This document shows, one piece after another, positions 1 through 9,262 of a stretch of 32,619 nucleotides of DNA. Position 1 is the first letter of the stretch. Every line of letters starts with the position of its first letter. The translations under genes were made by a program, and so were the position numbers. Source of the stretch: Mariniphaga sp. (GTDB lineage Bacteria; Bacteroidota; Bacteroidia; Bacteroidales; Prolixibacteraceae); the NCBI GenBank assembly GCA_019429205.1, contig JAHYIT010000037.1, forward strand, positions 1 through 32,619. The letters are read 5' to 3'. The notes under the pieces are model-generated. The model did no database searches. It had not been told where the DNA came from and worked only from the letters and a program-made list of their open reading frames with translations.

Positions 1-133
1 CGTAAACCAGCCCAATAACACGAACTTCGAATTCTTTTGAATCTTTTACCCCACGAATGAACGGAACGCCCGGCCCGGGATTGTCGGTATTGTTCAACCC
101 GGTAACAGCCAGCGTGATGTGTTTCTTTTTCAT
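1..133 (-). CDS. ATP-grasp family protein, N-terminal part only (cut by window edge)
   Basis: Reading leftward from an ATG at 131-133, 44 codons stay open to the window edge. The peptide starts MKKKHITLAVTGLNNTDN and continues with PGPGVPFIRG, then a hydrophobic strand ending VIGLVY. That is a Rossmann-like first strand and glycine/proline-rich loop, as in the pre-ATP-grasp domain of carbamoyl-phosphate-synthase-like ATP-grasp ligases common in Bacteroidota. The catalytic ATP-grasp part lies outside the window, so the assignment rests on the N-terminus and on the neighbour: the PqqD-like gene ends only 5 bases upstream of this start, so the two are almost certainly cotranscribed. The substrate cannot be told. 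Other Rossmann-type enzymes remain possible. Confidence 0.55.
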   Translation of the reverse strand, partial: MKKKHITLAVTGLNNTDNPGPGVPFIRGVKDSKEFEVRVIGLVY

Positions 134-138
134 GGTTT

Positions 139-402
139 CTAATTAAATTCGAGCGGATTGCCGTGAACCGTGATTTGATGATGCTTCAGTAACGTGCAGA
201 ATTCATAAAAATCCTTTTCGAAACTCAAATCGTCCACATCGTATTTTATTAAAAAAGCATCTTTTATTTCGTCCAGCTCTTTTTCTTCTGCAATCATTCT
301 GATCAGCTCAAGTCCCGATGGGTTCAGGCTGAACGAGTCGCCGGTTTTCTGATTGAAAACAAACCCGTTGTCGCTGATTTTTACTTCCGGTGCAATTTTC
401 AT
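139..402 (-). CDS. PqqD-like (RiPP recognition element fold) small protein
   Basis: This 87-residue protein starts with MKIAPEVKISDNGFVFNQ. It then has the short strand/turn (TGDSFSLNPSGLELIRMI) and a helical second half (KDAFLIKYDVDD...FCTLLKHHQI) typical of the PqqD family, a winged-helix-like fold that binds peptides or acts as an adaptor. Length matches the family (about 80-100 residues). The ATP-grasp gene begins 5 bases after its stop, suggesting an operon. In PQQ, lasso-peptide and graspetide systems PqqD-like domains present a precursor peptide to a modifying enzyme, but no precursor or radical-SAM gene is visible here. The real partner may lie beyond the edge. Family assignment is by pattern only; the function is not known. 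Confidence 0.6.
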   Translation of the reverse strand: MKIAPEVKISDNGFVFNQKTGDSFSLNPSGLELIRMIAEEKELDEIKDAFLIKYDVDDLSFEKDFYEFCTLLKHHQITVHGNPLEFN

Positions 403-567
403 TTTCCCTTATTTTTACTCGTAATTTTCTGATTTCTTTTTGGTTCTTTTTATCATCGAATTTAAAACATTTCTTTTAAAATCGTGATAGATGTGAACGT
501 TAAATAAAATTGGAGAAACGCTATTTTATTGTTCCTCTAATTTGATTATGAATTTTTAACTGCAAAA

Positions 568-1386
568 TCAGAGTTCTATTGTTTCTGAAACTCCGTTTGT
601 TGTAACCGTAACTTTATTATCGCACTCTCCATCGCCATAATCAAAAACCTGAAGGCTTCCATTTGTTGCAATTTCAACAATACCGCTAACAGGCCAGAAA
701 CAGCCGTTTTTATAAATTAATGGCGAAGTAATTTCAATGGTATATGCCTGGCCGTCTTTGTTCACTCCGGAGCCGTCTCCGGTAACCGACCAAACATCAT
801 CTGCAAAAAGAAGTGTTTCTTTGCCTTCAACCATCTCACTTAGTTTTTCACATGTCCAACTCATTTCAGAACCATCGGCATAAATAAGTTTTCCACCTGT
901 CACTTTTTTGGTAAAAGTGAGGTTGCCGTTTTCGTTTTCTCCATTGTTCAGGATGGTTTTGGTTCCCTGCAGATTGTTGTCGTTGAAGTAATAATCTTCA
1001 AAGGTAATTTCGCGAGAAGAACCCTCGTTGCGCCACCAGTCAGACAGTGTTACCTGAATTTTTCCCCTGCGCAGGTTTCCGTTAAAAGTTTCGCAGTTTT
1101 CATCGCCGTAGTCCAGCGTCCAGCTTCGGGGCCAGAATTCACCGGTTTCATTTTCGTGAATCGTTACGGTTAGACATCCCAGCAATTCTGCTGATTTCAA
1201 ATCGTCCTCATCGCCATTGGTAATTGTTTCTTCCGAATCGAAATTAAACGCGTTGAACAGTGCGAGATAATCTCTGGCTTCAGTTTTCAAAGCTACATCC
1301 TCCATCTCGTTTTTGTTACACGAATTCAACATTGCTAAACCGGCTGCCAAAACAACCAACACGATAAATTTTCCTGATTTCCTCAT
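568..1386 (-). CDS. Hypothetical lipoprotein
   Basis: This is a 272-residue protein with a positively charged start (MRKSGK), a hydrophobic stretch and a lipobox LNSC with the lipidated cysteine at residue 23, followed by an Asn/Glu/Asp-rich linker (NKNEMEDV). The mature part is rich in short beta-strand-like segments, aromatic residues and Asn/Gly turns (for example TKTILNNGENENGNLTF), as in many surface beta-sandwich lipoproteins of Bacteroidota. I recognise no named domain. It lies 96 bases downstream of the cytochrome gene on the same strand and could be cotranscribed. I see no convincing TAnnTTTG element in the gap. Export and lipid anchoring are well supported; function is unknown. Confidence 0.75.
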   Translation of the reverse strand: MRKSGKFIVLVVLAAGLAMLNSCNKNEMEDVALKTEARDYLALFNAFNFDSEETITNGDEDDLKSAELLGCLTVTIHENETGEFWPRSWTLDYGDENCETFNGNLRRGKIQVTLSDWWRNEGSSREITFEDYYFNDNNLQGTKTILNNGENENGNLTFTKKVTGGKLIYADGSEMSWTCEKLSEMVEGKETLLFADDVWSVTGDGSGVNKDGQAYTIEITSPLIYKNGCFWPVSGIVEIATNGSLQVFDYGDGECDNKVTVTTNGVSETIEL

Positions 1387-1482
1387 GACTTTAAAATTTT
1401 AATGAATAAAGATTTTTTGTATCAGAGATAAGACACACGTTAAATTAAAAACTTGCATAGAGGTGAAAAAAATGTTTGATGG

Positions 1483-3333
1483 CTATTTTTTTAAAATAAT
1501 CGAATGATTGATTTTCTGTCCATCGGGTAGTTGAAAAACAAGGAAATAGTTTCCCGAAGGCAAATCAAGGTCAATATTTGAAGTATTTCTTTTGATTATG
1601 CCTTTTTTTACAAGCAAGCCACCTGTATTAAAAACGGAATATGTGTCATCTGCTGTTAAGCCCTCAATGTAAATTTTCCCGCCCGAAGGATTCGGATAAA
1701 TCCTGTTTTTTTCTTTTTGGAATTCCTGGGTTGAAGTAGCGGTTAGTTGGGTTGAATCTGATGAAATCAGGACTGGCGTTCTGTTTGCGTTATAATACAT
1801 GGATTTAAAACGATGAATATCTTCATCCATTTCTGCATATTCAAACAATTCATGCAACCAGCTTTCCGGCGCCGTTTCGTAATGCAGCGAAACTTTCACT
1901 TTGGCAGCATTTCCCAACTTAGATGTTGGAAAGGCATAGATGATGGATTCTATGCCCATTTCTGAGAAGTAATCGGCATCATTGACAGCCTGACCAACCA
2001 CTTTTACGGTATCGTAATTCAGGTGTGACGAACTAAACCCCTCCGGAACTATCCTGTTGTCTTTTAGTGGGATATAAGCTTTTTCAAGAACGGTGGTAAC
2101 ATCTCCCTCCGTATCACCCATTACAAATTCGTAAATCTGAACCTGGTTTTCGTTGTTGATGTTTTCGTAGTGAGGCTCGAAATGTTCGTAATCACTGTTC
2201 ACCAAAGCAGATGAACCTTTTTTGCCAGAATGAAAAAGGGTATCTGAATCACTGGTTACAAGGAATTCAAGGTAAGCCCTGCGACTTGGAAAACCGGTTG
2301 GAAATTTGTGCCCTGCCTTGTTTTTCAGAAGTACCTGAACATAAACGGAATCATTTTCACGGCGAATTTCTTCTATACTCAAATCAATAGTGCTTGCGGT
2401 TAACATCTCTTTTGTGCGATTGATGGTTTCAGCCAAAAACTCCTCTCCCGAATGAAGTTGTAACTCTTCGTGATTCTCTTTTAAAAGGTTCAGCATAAAA
2501 ACGTTTCCACCCGTCAAATCATGAATTCCAAAAGGTTCACGTCCGGGAGCAAAGCCAGGCCGGCTGCTGATTTTTATGGGTTCATTCAATCGGGGAAAAT
2601 GACAAGACTGGCACGAAATATTTTGTTCTCCATAGATTGAATTTTCCCATTCATGGTAAAGCGTCTGCTCTGTAAAAGTTTCACCGGTTGGTTCGCCATG
2701 TTCATCTACTGAATTTGTGAACAAGGAATGGCAGGAGCCACAAAGCCGGGATTCATTGATTTTTTCAGAATACACTGGCGTATATCCTGTATTCGCAACC
2801 ATTTGAGCAGTTAACGGACTTTGATAAGGTCCGTAAATCTCTTTTGCAGCGTTTATTCCAAAATTGCCCGAAAACAACGGCGAACTGAAATCGTTTATCT
2901 GGTGACACACTGTACAGGAAACGCCATCTTTCCCCAGTTCATCCGCTTTCAAATCATCCAGCGTGTAATAGTCTGAAGATGTTAAAAATGCATTCACCAT
3001 TCCCATGGGGGCATGACACCGGGTGCAAACATTTTCGAGCGCCTCTTTGTGCGAAGGATTTTCTAATCCTTCGTGTTTGACTTTTGCTTTCCAAAACGGG
3101 TCTTTTGATGCGTTTGCAAGCATCGTGCTGCGCCAGCGGGCAACTGGTGAAACATCATTTCCCTCACTGTCGCGTAACGCAAAATCGCTGGTTGAATGAC
3201 ACATCACACAGGCACCCGACGACAAAAACCATGTGTTTGATTTGTTGGGAAGATCCTGGTTTACTATCAGATATCCCGATACCAAAAGCATTAAAGCCAG
3301 GGCAGCTAAATAAAATACGGCTGGTAATCTCAT
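1483..3333 (-). CDS. Five-haem c-type cytochrome with T9SS C-terminal sorting domain
   Basis: The 616-residue protein has an N-terminal signal/anchor segment (residues 4-24) and five CxxCH haem c sites: C42-H46, C103-H107, C140-H144, C198-H202 and C241-H245. These cluster in the first 250 residues, as in the cytochrome c-554 / multihaem family. A long beta-rich part follows (about 300-530). The last 70 or so residues form a type A Por/T9SS sorting domain: RIYPNPSGGKIYIEG, then alternating strands and a terminal SIILKK. It is thus predicted to be haem-loaded in the periplasm, then carried across the outer membrane and held at the surface. It sits 80 bases downstream of the metal-efflux operon on the same strand, with only a weak A/T-rich hairpin between. 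The electron donor and acceptor are unknown. Confidence 0.88.
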   Translation of the reverse strand: MRLPAVFYLAALALMLLVSGYLIVNQDLPNKSNTWFLSSGACVMCHSTSDFALRDSEGNDVSPVARWRSTMLANASKDPFWKAKVKHEGLENPSHKEALENVCTRCHAPMGMVNAFLTSSDYYTLDDLKADELGKDGVSCTVCHQINDFSSPLFSGNFGINAAKEIYGPYQSPLTAQMVANTGYTPVYSEKINESRLCGSCHSLFTNSVDEHGEPTGETFTEQTLYHEWENSIYGEQNISCQSCHFPRLNEPIKISSRPGFAPGREPFGIHDLTGGNVFMLNLLKENHEELQLHSGEEFLAETINRTKEMLTASTIDLSIEEIRRENDSVYVQVLLKNKAGHKFPTGFPSRRAYLEFLVTSDSDTLFHSGKKGSSALVNSDYEHFEPHYENINNENQVQIYEFVMGDTEGDVTTVLEKAYIPLKDNRIVPEGFSSSHLNYDTVKVVGQAVNDADYFSEMGIESIIYAFPTSKLGNAAKVKVSLHYETAPESWLHELFEYAEMDEDIHRFKSMYYNANRTPVLISSDSTQLTATSTQEFQKEKNRIYPNPSGGKIYIEGLTADDTYSVFNTGGLLVKKGIIKRNTSNIDLDLPSGNYFLVFQLPDGQKINHSIILKK

Positions 3334-3413
3334 AACATTTACAATTTAATGAACAGTTATTTGACACCACCCGCAACAAAAACTTTTGCACCCTTAAAAA
3401 AAGTATGACATTT

Positions 3414-6400
3414 TTATTCCGAAGCTGTTTTTGGTTTCTTTTTTCTTCTTTCAATCCAGTTGTAAACTATTGGCAAAACCATAAGCGTTAGCATGGTGGA
3501 TGTTATTAATCCGCCAATAACCACAGTGGCCAGCGGCCGTTGCACTTCGGAGCCGGGGCCGGTGTTGAATGCCATCGGAATGAACCCGAGACTGGCCACC
3601 AGGGCAGTCATTAATACCGGACGCAAACGGTCGGCTGCCCCGTCAATGATGGATTTTCGCAGGTTCGCATCTTTGTTTTTCCGAAGTTCGTTGATGTGGT
3701 CAACCAGTACAATGCCATTCAAAACTGCCACCCCAAACAAAGCCACAAAACCAATACTTGCCGAAACCGAAAGGTACATTCCGCGCAACCAAAGCAGGAA
3801 AACCCCTCCGGAGAGGGCGAACGGAAGATTAAGCAAAATGAGCAGGGCATATTTCATTTTGCCAAAATTGAGGTAAAGCAGGCCGATAATGATAAAAATA
3901 GAAAGCGGGACCACAAGCAGCAGATGCCGCATGGCCCTGCGCTGGTTTTCAAACGTTCCGCCATATTCAATAAAATAGCCGGGAGGAATGGCCGCTTTTT
4001 CGGCAATCTCCTGCTCCAGGGTTGAAACATACGTACCCAAATCGATGTTTTTAATGTTGATGGCAACAATCAGTCTGCGCCATCCGTTTTCGCGTTGAAT
4101 CTCGCGCGGGCCTTCCTGCAGTTCGATGTTTGCCACCCGTTTGAGCGGAACAAAATCGCCGCCAGGCAAATGCACCGGAATGTCCTGAATTTTATACAGT
4201 TCGTCGCGTACGTTTTCCGGATAACGCACCACAATGCCGAAACTGCGCTGTCCTTCATACAAAATTCCGGCTTCCTGCCCACCAATTCCGGCTTCAACCA
4301 CTTTCTGCACATCATTCACATTTAACCCGAATGTGGCAACTGCTTCGCGGTCAATTTCAATGGTCACATAAGGTTGTCCGGCTGTTTGTTCCACGTAGAA
4401 ATTGTCCGTTCCTGGTATTGAAGGCAACAGGGCTGAAATATTTTCGCCAATCCTGTCGAGCATGTTCAAATCTTCGCCATAAATTTTTACGGCCAAATCC
4501 GATTTTACCCCGCTGGTCAGTTCATCCACGCGCATGGCAATAGGCTGTGTAAAGTTGTATGCCAGTCCCGGTTCGGTTTGGAGATAAGGTTCAATCATGG
4601 TAATGATGTCTTCTTTGGTAATTCTCTTGCGCCACTCTTTTGTGGGTTTCAGAACTACCCACACATCGGTTTGGTGCACGCCCATCCAGTCGTTGGCCAG
4701 GTCGGACCGGCCGGTTTTGGGAACCACGGTTTCAATTTCAGGAATGTTCCGCTTGAGCTGACCCGCCAGCCAGTCGGCATTCTCTATGGATTGGTTGAGC
4801 GTTACCGAGGGCATTCGCACCTGCTCAATTAAAATGGAACCTTCATCCAGTTCAGGAAGAAACTCGGTTCCGAGCCTGGTCATCAGGAAAAGGGATGCGG
4901 CAAAAATGACACCTGCAACGGAAACCACCATCCAGCGGCGGTCGAGGTATTTTTCGAGCGAACTTATGTAGCGCGGTTTCAACCAGTTGATGAGCCGGTT
5001 TTTGCGCACTTTCACTCCTTTTCGAAAAATAATGGCCGACATGGCCGGAACAAAAATCAACGCCAGCAGTAACGAGCCAAAAACGGCTGCTGCCACGGTA
5101 ATGGCCATGGGCCGGAACAGAATTCCCTCCATGCCGCTGAACGTCATAATAGGAACATAAACCATCAGAATGATAAGTACTCCAAAGAAAATGGGACGAA
5201 CCACCTGCAGAGCTGCACTTTTAATCACTTCTGCTTTGTCTGCATTTTTATCTTTTTGCAGGCGGTGGACAATGTTTTCCACCATAACCACCGAACCGTC
5301 AACCACCATTCCAAAGTCGATGGCGCCCAGGCTCATCAGGTTGGCAGCCAGACCAAACTCGCGCATACCGATAAAAGCAAAAAGCATGGAAAGCGGAATA
5401 ACTGCTGCAACAATCAATGCACCCGAAATTTCACCCAGCATAAGTAAAAGAATTACAATAACCAGCATTCCACCTTCTATCAGGTTGGTACTGATGGTTT
5501 TTGTAGTGCGGCTGATTAAGTCCGATTGGTCATAAAATTTTTCAATTTCCACTCCCTCGGGTAAACTGGCGTTTATGGTTTCAATTTTATCTTCAATGTC
5601 TGAAATAACTTCCCGTCCGTTGCCTCCGCGCAGCATCATCACTATACCAGTGACCACCTCTCCGTTTCCGTCCTGTGTTACGCCGCCCTGTCTGATTTGT
5701 GTGCCCATTTCCACAGTAGCAATATCGCGAATGAAAACCGGTTTGTTCTCCACATTTTTAACAATGATGTTTTCAATGTCTTTTGGGGAATTGATTTGTC
5801 CAAAACCTCTGATGATGTATTGTTCATCATTGTGTTCAATAAAATTTCCGCCCGAAACGCTGTTGTTGTTGGCAATGGCATCCAGCACCTCCGAAATGCC
5901 GATGCCAAACATGCGAAGACGTCCAGGCTGCACAATTACATCATATTGTTTGACAAAACCACCAAATGAATTTATTTCTGTAACTCCCCTGACTACTTTT
6001 AACTGCGGGGCAATCAGCCAGTCCTGGATTTCGCGGAGCTCGGTAAGCGAATAGTTTTCACCCTTCACCACGTACTGGTAAATTTCGCCCAGCGCCGTTG
6101 AAATGGGTCCCAGTTGCGGACTGCTTACCCCGGGCGGAAGTTCTTCGGCAATGGACTGCAACCGCTGGCTGACCATCTGCCGGGCAAAAAAAATGTCGGT
6201 GCCTTCGTCAAATTCCACCGTAACCGCCGAAAGCCCAAATTGCGAAATAGACCGAACCTGTGCCACATCGGGCAAACCGTTCATGGCCGTTTCAATAGGA
6301 TAACTCACCAGTTTTTCCACATCGAAAGGTGAAAAACGGCCCGCTTTTGTAATAACCAGCACCTGAACCGGAGTAACATCGGGTAATGAATTTATGGGCA

Positions 6401-6500
6401 GCCGGATAAGTGAAAAATAACCGGCAACAGCCATCAAAACCACCAAAGAAAGGGCAACAAATTTTTGCCGGACACTGAATGTGATTATATTTTTTAGCAT
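3414..6500 (-). CDS. czcA: CzcA/CusA-family heavy-metal efflux RND pump
   Basis: This is the inner-membrane proton-driven pump of a tripartite metal exporter, 1028 residues from the ATG at 6498-6500. I chose that start because the protein then begins MLKNIITFSVRQKF, the usual heavy-metal RND N-terminus. A start 12 codons upstream would overlap the preceding gene. The first transmembrane helix, two large periplasmic loops and the central helix bundle are all present. The proton-relay hallmark AIDFGMVVDGSVVMVEN has Asp at about 395 and 401. The segment FTQPIAMRVDELTSGVKSD looks more like the CzcA (Zn/Co/Cd) branch than the CusA (Cu/Ag) branch, but metal specificity cannot be fixed from sequence. 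It is the last gene of the operon, starting 22 bases after the adaptor's stop codon. Confidence 0.95.
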   Translation of the reverse strand: MLKNIITFSVRQKFVALSLVVLMAVAGYFSLIRLPINSLPDVTPVQVLVITKAGRFSPFDVEKLVSYPIETAMNGLPDVAQVRSISQFGLSAVTVEFDEGTDIFFARQMVSQRLQSIAEELPPGVSSPQLGPISTALGEIYQYVVKGENYSLTELREIQDWLIAPQLKVVRGVTEINSFGGFVKQYDVIVQPGRLRMFGIGISEVLDAIANNNSVSGGNFIEHNDEQYIIRGFGQINSPKDIENIIVKNVENKPVFIRDIATVEMGTQIRQGGVTQDGNGEVVTGIVMMLRGGNGREVISDIEDKIETINASLPEGVEIEKFYDQSDLISRTTKTISTNLIEGGMLVIVILLLMLGEISGALIVAAVIPLSMLFAFIGMREFGLAANLMSLGAIDFGMVVDGSVVMVENIVHRLQKDKNADKAEVIKSAALQVVRPIFFGVLIILMVYVPIMTFSGMEGILFRPMAITVAAAVFGSLLLALIFVPAMSAIIFRKGVKVRKNRLINWLKPRYISSLEKYLDRRWMVVSVAGVIFAASLFLMTRLGTEFLPELDEGSILIEQVRMPSVTLNQSIENADWLAGQLKRNIPEIETVVPKTGRSDLANDWMGVHQTDVWVVLKPTKEWRKRITKEDIITMIEPYLQTEPGLAYNFTQPIAMRVDELTSGVKSDLAVKIYGEDLNMLDRIGENISALLPSIPGTDNFYVEQTAGQPYVTIEIDREAVATFGLNVNDVQKVVEAGIGGQEAGILYEGQRSFGIVVRYPENVRDELYKIQDIPVHLPGGDFVPLKRVANIELQEGPREIQRENGWRRLIVAINIKNIDLGTYVSTLEQEIAEKAAIPPGYFIEYGGTFENQRRAMRHLLLVVPLSIFIIIGLLYLNFGKMKYALLILLNLPFALSGGVFLLWLRGMYLSVSASIGFVALFGVAVLNGIVLVDHINELRKNKDANLRKSIIDGAADRLRPVLMTALVASLGFIPMAFNTGPGSEVQRPLATVVIGGLITSTMLTLMVLPIVYNWIERRKKKPKTASE

Positions 6501-6522
6501 AAAAATGGATTTCTTTGGTTTT

Positions 6523-7716
6523 TTATTCCTCTGCAATAATATCGTAACGCGAAAGCGCCTTTAAACTGAAAACCTTTGATATAGCTACCTGTTCGCCTTC
6601 TTTCAGGCCACTTTCCACAAAAATAAACCGGGGTCCTATTTCAATAATCCGGATAATTCTTTTCTCAAACACATCCTCGCTTTGCTGCACAAAAACCACC
6701 GGCTGATTTCCATCGTAGGTAAGTGCTTCTGTGGGAATGGCAATGATTTCTTTTTGAGAAGAAGAAACAATTTGGAGGCGTACATTTTCTCCCGGGCGTG
6801 GCCAGTTTTCCGAAGTGGAAACCAGAATATTCACCACCACCGAGCGGCTGTTTTCATCGAGTCCGGGATTGACAGACGAAATGACTGCACCGGTTTCAGA
6901 CTCCAGGGATTCATCGCGCCGCATTATAAAAACCGAATCGCCGGATTGAATCAGCCGCGCATCGTCGGGCGAAACATATCCACGAACCAAAACTACCCGC
7001 GTGTCGAGAATGCGGGAAAGGTTCTCCAGTGCATTTACCGACTGACCCAATTCCACAAAGCCTTTCTCCACAATTCCGCTAATTGGCGCGTGAATGTGGA
7101 GCACCGGATCAAATTTATCGGCTGTGTTGAGGGCCTGAATTTCTTCATCAAAAACACCCAGGGCTTTCAGTTTGGCATAGGCTGCCCGAACAGAAGCCGA
7201 AGCCCGTTCAAATTCTGATGTGGCACGCTCCAGTTCGCTTACCGAACTGATGGTCTCTTCCACCAGTTGTTTTATGCGTTTAAGCCGGTTGGTCTGAAAC
7301 TGTTCTTCGGCATAAGCCTGAAGATATTCCGAAACCAGGTTTCCATATTCCAGACTTTGAAGATGAAACAGCGCCTCTCCTTTTCGCACCCAGTCGCCTT
7401 CGTTTTTATTGATTTCCCGTATTTGTCCGTCAATGGGCGTACTGATGATACTGGCGTGATTTGGCGCCGGAAACACTACTCCGGGTGCAAAAACCACATA
7501 ATCTTCCAAATTTGTTTCCACCTCAACTGTTTGAATTTGAAGTTCGTTTTTTTGCTGGCCGGTAAGCTTCACCAGTGCATTTTCTTTTAAATCCTGAAGG
7601 GAAGGAGGAACACCGACTACCTGCTGAGAAACATTAATTTCCTGGTTTTTATTTGAAGAGCAAGACGCTGTTATTAAAATAAGCGCTGAAAAAAAGTAAA
7701 TTACATTACGGTTCAT
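6523..7716 (-). CDS. CusB/HlyD-type periplasmic adaptor lipoprotein of metal efflux
   Basis: A 397-residue membrane-fusion protein that links the RND pump to the TolC-like channel. The start at 7714-7716 gives a clean lipoprotein signal (MNRNVIYFFSALILITASC, lipidated Cys19). A longer in-frame version begins inside the upstream gene's coding region and has no signal. A barrel-sandwich (lipoyl-like) half motif is seen around STPIDGQIREINKNEGDWV, a coiled-coil hairpin follows (LVSEYLQAYAEEQ... to about residue 180), and the second half motif is APISGIVEKGFVELGQSVN. The C-terminal part with EALTYDGNQPVVFV and VESGLKEGEQVAI matches the membrane-proximal domain. No His/Met-rich N-terminal metal-binding stretch is visible. 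The upstream outer-membrane gene ends 25 bases before this start. Confidence 0.93.
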   Translation of the reverse strand: MNRNVIYFFSALILITASCSSNKNQEINVSQQVVGVPPSLQDLKENALVKLTGQQKNELQIQTVEVETNLEDYVVFAPGVVFPAPNHASIISTPIDGQIREINKNEGDWVRKGEALFHLQSLEYGNLVSEYLQAYAEEQFQTNRLKRIKQLVEETISSVSELERATSEFERASASVRAAYAKLKALGVFDEEIQALNTADKFDPVLHIHAPISGIVEKGFVELGQSVNALENLSRILDTRVVLVRGYVSPDDARLIQSGDSVFIMRRDESLESETGAVISSVNPGLDENSRSVVVNILVSTSENWPRPGENVRLQIVSSSQKEIIAIPTEALTYDGNQPVVFVQQSEDVFEKRIIRIIEIGPRFIFVESGLKEGEQVAISKVFSLKALSRYDIIAEE

Positions 7717-7741
7717 ATTTTTGTGTTTTTTAAGTTCATTT

Positions 7742-8986
7742 TTAATACACCAAATCCTGCCCCAGGTATTTTTCAAGCGCCACCAACTGAAGGTAATAAT
7801 CGCGCAGAGACTCAAGATAGCGTTGCTCGCTGTTTAAATAGGTTTGCTGGGCAGTAAGCAGTGTGAGCAAATCTATTTCGCCCAACTGATAGGCTCTTAG
7901 ACTTAGGTTTTGCAAATGAGCTGCTTTGTCCTTCATGGTTTGGTTGTAGCGGTTAATTATGGAGCGGCTCACGTCGTAATTATGCCAGGCGTATTCAACT
8001 TGCCTTTTTATGTCGAGTGCAACTTCTTTTTGTTTCCAGGTTATTTCGTCCCGGCGCGCAGTGGCCTGGTTAATTTTTCCTTTTTGCTCCAGCGGAAACC
8101 AGATGGGAATGCGTAAGCCAATTTCAAACCCTTTGAAATGATATCCGTCACCATTTCCAAAGTTTTGTTTGTAAAAGCTCAGGTTCAGGTCGGGGAGGTA
8201 ATTGCTTTTGGCTTCTTTCAGAAAAAAATCTGTTGCCTGTAATTCATGCTGGGCTGCCAGGTACCGCGGATGGTCTTTTTGTTTTAAAAGAGTTTGAATT
8301 TGGGTGATTTCAAGGTTGGCAGCCATCAGCGTATCAGAAAAAGTGATGGAATACAGTTGTTCTTCTTCGGGAAGTCCCATGGAGAAAAACAGTCCGTAAC
8401 GCGCTTTGTGTAAAATCCATTCGCTTTGGTCGAGGTCGTTTTTAGCCTCCTCCAGGCGCAATTCGGCATTGGTCAGGTCAATACCGTTGGCCATGCCGGT
8501 TTCAAACTTGGTAAAAACAGCGTTATAAAGGTCTTGTGCCAGTTTAAGTTGGTTTTGCCTCGATTGTTGCAGGTAATTTGCATACAGCACTTCAATATAG
8601 TAGCTTTTTACTTCAGCTTTAATTTCGTTTTCAATGGCTTTTACCTCCAGTTCCAGCGCTTTTGCCTCTTCCGAAATGCCCTTGAGGCGATAAGCTGCGG
8701 TGAGCGGAAAATCAATTTCCTGCGAAACAGTAACCCGTTTTTCATCGAAAACATCGCCGGGACCGCTGCCGATTCCTTCTTTAAAATAGCTGATTTCAGG
8801 GGCAGAGATTCCGGTTTCAGTGCGCCAAACGTTATCTTTTTGTTTGTAAACAGCCCGCATTTGCTGCACCTTCGCATTCTGGTCCAACGCATACTGCACT
8901 GCATCTTTTATGGTCATTTCATTTTGTGCTTTCAACGTGAGAGATACGGTGCAAAACAATAGGAATAAGAAGTTCTTTTTATTCAT
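7742..8986 (-). CDS. TolC-family outer-membrane channel of metal efflux operon
   Basis: This 414-residue outer-membrane efflux protein is the first gene of the three-gene operon. The start at 8984-8986 gives a signal peptide (MNKKNFLFLLFCTVSLTLKAQ); the longer in-frame version has 23 residues without signal character. The protein shows the two-fold repeated long-helix pattern of TolC/CusC proteins. Helical stretches with heptad-like spacing lie around KAVENEIKAEVKSYYIEV (about residues 110-190) and again near RDEITWKQKEVALDIKRQ and LSLRAYQLGEIDLLTLLTAQ (about 310-390). The second of these is the usual closing helix signature. It would form the exit duct for metal ions pumped by the CzcA-like transporter. 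I see no clear metal-responsive operator in the divergent 276-base gap upstream. Confidence 0.92.
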   Translation of the reverse strand: MNKKNFLFLLFCTVSLTLKAQNEMTIKDAVQYALDQNAKVQQMRAVYKQKDNVWRTETGISAPEISYFKEGIGSGPGDVFDEKRVTVSQEIDFPLTAAYRLKGISEEAKALELEVKAIENEIKAEVKSYYIEVLYANYLQQSRQNQLKLAQDLYNAVFTKFETGMANGIDLTNAELRLEEAKNDLDQSEWILHKARYGLFFSMGLPEEEQLYSITFSDTLMAANLEITQIQTLLKQKDHPRYLAAQHELQATDFFLKEAKSNYLPDLNLSFYKQNFGNGDGYHFKGFEIGLRIPIWFPLEQKGKINQATARRDEITWKQKEVALDIKRQVEYAWHNYDVSRSIINRYNQTMKDKAAHLQNLSLRAYQLGEIDLLTLLTAQQTYLNSEQRYLESLRDYYLQLVALEKYLGQDLVY

Positions 8987-9262
8987 TTTCAATATTTTAA
9001 TTCCTTTGATGAATTGAAATTGCCAGGCAAAAATCTCAATTAATTTTTTTTCCAAAATAATTTTTTATTCTGTCAGTTTCGTTGATTTTATGTCATCGAA
9101 ATTAGAAATTTTATGTTATAATCATGCTTAAAACTGAATTTAAAATACGACACCTTCGATGGAAAAAACTTGCGCCTACCAAAAAAATATCTGATTTTAT
9201 TCGCTTGGCATCAATCTTGTTTTACTGAACCATAAATTTACTTCATTAAAAAATTTTAAGCT

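Noticed and set aside
6501-6536. Upstream 12-codon extension of the RND pump
   Set aside because: It overlaps the end of the adaptor gene, and the family N-terminus begins at the later ATG.
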